A DNA stretch of 62,926 nt from Pseudomonadota bacterium (GTDB lineage Bacteria > Bdellovibrionota > Bacteriovoracia > Bacteriovoracales > Bacteriovoracaceae): positions 1-62,926 of the forward strand of contig JAIYDC010000088.1 in the NCBI GenBank assembly GCA_027487685.1, read 5' to 3'. The translations under genes were made by a program, and so were the position numbers. Position 1 is the first letter of the stretch; every line of letters begins with the position of its first letter. Shown one piece after another: positions 62,178 through 62,926 of this stretch. Below the pieces are notes generated by a model. It was not told the origin of the DNA, ran no database searches, and saw only the letters and a program-made list of their open reading frames with translations.

Positions 62178-62633
62178 TTAGATCTGTGTGTTGCAAGTCG
62201 TAGCGGCCACTGTATTGATGCTATGGGTGACAGCAGGTGCAGCGGCGTCAGCATCAGGGAAAATCGCGCCGTAGTTCGCCTTCAGCGCCTGACCAAACTC
62301 AATCGAGTTCGCGCAACCATAGACCTTCGATAGGCCTACGATGGTCTCGCCATTGCCACGAGCGATATCGTTTGAGAGGGCCACTCGATTGGCCTCTACG
62401 AACGCCTGGGCATCGGCCTTCAGTGGGGCCGGGGAATCACAGTTCGAGGTTCCGGCCGTTATTGCAATCGACTGAAAACCTGTTCCGTTGGTAATGCTCG
62501 CCAGGGACTGCTTCCACCAAGTCTGGTCCCCTTCGAAAATCATCGAACCAAGACCACAGCCAGCAGAACCGTATCTCGCAGCAAACGCTCCTGCAGAACT
62601 TAGGGTGAGCAACACAACTAAAAGCTTTTTCAT
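62178..62633 (-). CDS. DUF3015 secreted protein
   Basis: 151 aa. Signal KKLLVVLLTLSSAGAFAA and the DUF3015 core GSAGCGLGSMIFEGDQTWW, with a second Cys in TSNCDSPA and a third in VYGCANSIE. Members are of unknown function and common in delta-like bacteria. Confidence 0.82.
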   Translation of the reverse strand: MKKLLVVLLTLSSAGAFAARYGSAGCGLGSMIFEGDQTWWKQSLASITNGTGFQSIAITAGTSNCDSPAPLKADAQAFVEANRVALSNDIARGNGETIVGLSKVYGCANSIEFGQALKANYGAIFPDADAAAPAVTHSINTVAATTCNTQI

Positions 62634-62926
62634 AATTTACTCCATTGAAAAAAACCAACTGAAGACATCTTCTCTTTATTATCCGAGGATCTGGATTTTC
62701 TTCAACTTATAAATTTCTAAAGCTTAGGTAGTACCCGATGAAATGACTTTGTAACTGCCCTCGAATATTGGTGTTACCCTTGGGGTAGCAGAATGGCGTT
62801 GTAGTAATACATAAAGATATCTAAATGATCCTGGAGTCGCCTTGGATCCTTAGTCGTACACCAAGTTTTCCTTATCAATCGATTGATATTCGCCCTAAGT
62901 GTTGCACAGGTGTGATTGACGATGAA
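62634..62926. other. Terminal intergenic region with a 16-bp palindrome
   Basis: No gene is seen in these 293 bases. The palindrome TATCAATC/GATTGATA at 62873-62888 resembles the half-site upstream of the SelO-like gene. The rest is A/T-rich and holds no recognisable RNA. Confidence 0.45.

Noticed and set aside
1-62926. CRISPR arrays, tRNA or rRNA genes, transposases, phage genes
   Set aside because: No regularly spaced repeats, cloverleaf sequences, rRNA stretches, or mobile-element proteins were seen.

Overview
This 62.9 kb window comes from a Gram-negative bacterium. It carries an Mla-type lipid transport set, an LptE-like lipoprotein, many lipobox lipoproteins, outer-membrane barrel candidates and ubiquitous housekeeping genes. 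The style of the gene set (GYF-domain membrane protein, DUF4105, DUF3015, many secreted orphans, TTG/GTG starts, tightly overlapping genes) suggests a Bdellovibrionota/Bacteriovoracales-type or other delta-like lineage. That is an inference from gene content only. I see no rRNA, tRNA, CRISPR array, transposase or phage gene.

Layout. 1-9.6 kb is visibly more A/T-rich than the rest and holds a lipid-type accessory cluster: an RND/MMPL exporter, a sterol-desaturase-family hydroxylase, a decayed acyl desaturase with two TGA codons at conserved Trp positions, a family-unknown 285-aa protein, a ketosynthase III fused to a helical, probably metal-dependent oxidase-like domain, a 521-aa secreted orphan, and a stand-alone KASIII. 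This is the best candidate for an undescribed system. 9.7-20.4 kb is mostly minus-strand housekeeping: holA-lptE, a DciA-like gene (plus strand), a small-molecule/tRNA-type methyltransferase, a GYF-domain membrane protein apparently joined by an A10 slippery tract to the next reading frame, mlaD-mlaF-mlaE, alr, a receiver-like protein and aroK. 20.5-25.8 kb is the classic DUF177-rpmF-fabH-fabD-fabG-acpP-fabF fatty-acid operon with terminators.

25.8-34.7 kb holds a TauE-like permease, glyA, a Kazal-like lipoprotein, nrdR-nusB, secreted proteins including two tandem repeat-protein paralogues, and a fused E1 alpha/beta 2-oxo acid dehydrogenase. 34.8-45.7 kb has an aminotransferase and an AstA-like gene behind a perfect FNR-type box. 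Next comes a translationally coupled envelope/redox operon (YceI, CxxCH lipoprotein, CxxCH outer-membrane protein, barrel protein, HAMP-like membrane protein, tiny lipoprotein). It is followed by a DUF1338 dioxygenase gene and an AstD-like aldehyde dehydrogenase with two transporters. Together these genes point to arginine and/or lysine catabolism.

45.7-62.9 kb holds OxyR, a YdcZ-like protein plus an orphan ABC ATPase, lipA-lipB-aroC, an LtaS-like membrane phosphotransferase, pilT, a cardiolipin synthase with an EEP-family phosphatase, a peptidase E-like protein, a divergent SelO-like protein, an alpha/beta hydrolase lipoprotein, a VanX-like dipeptidase coupled to a DUF4105 protein, and a DUF3015 protein. 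The last ~290 bases hold no gene I can support.
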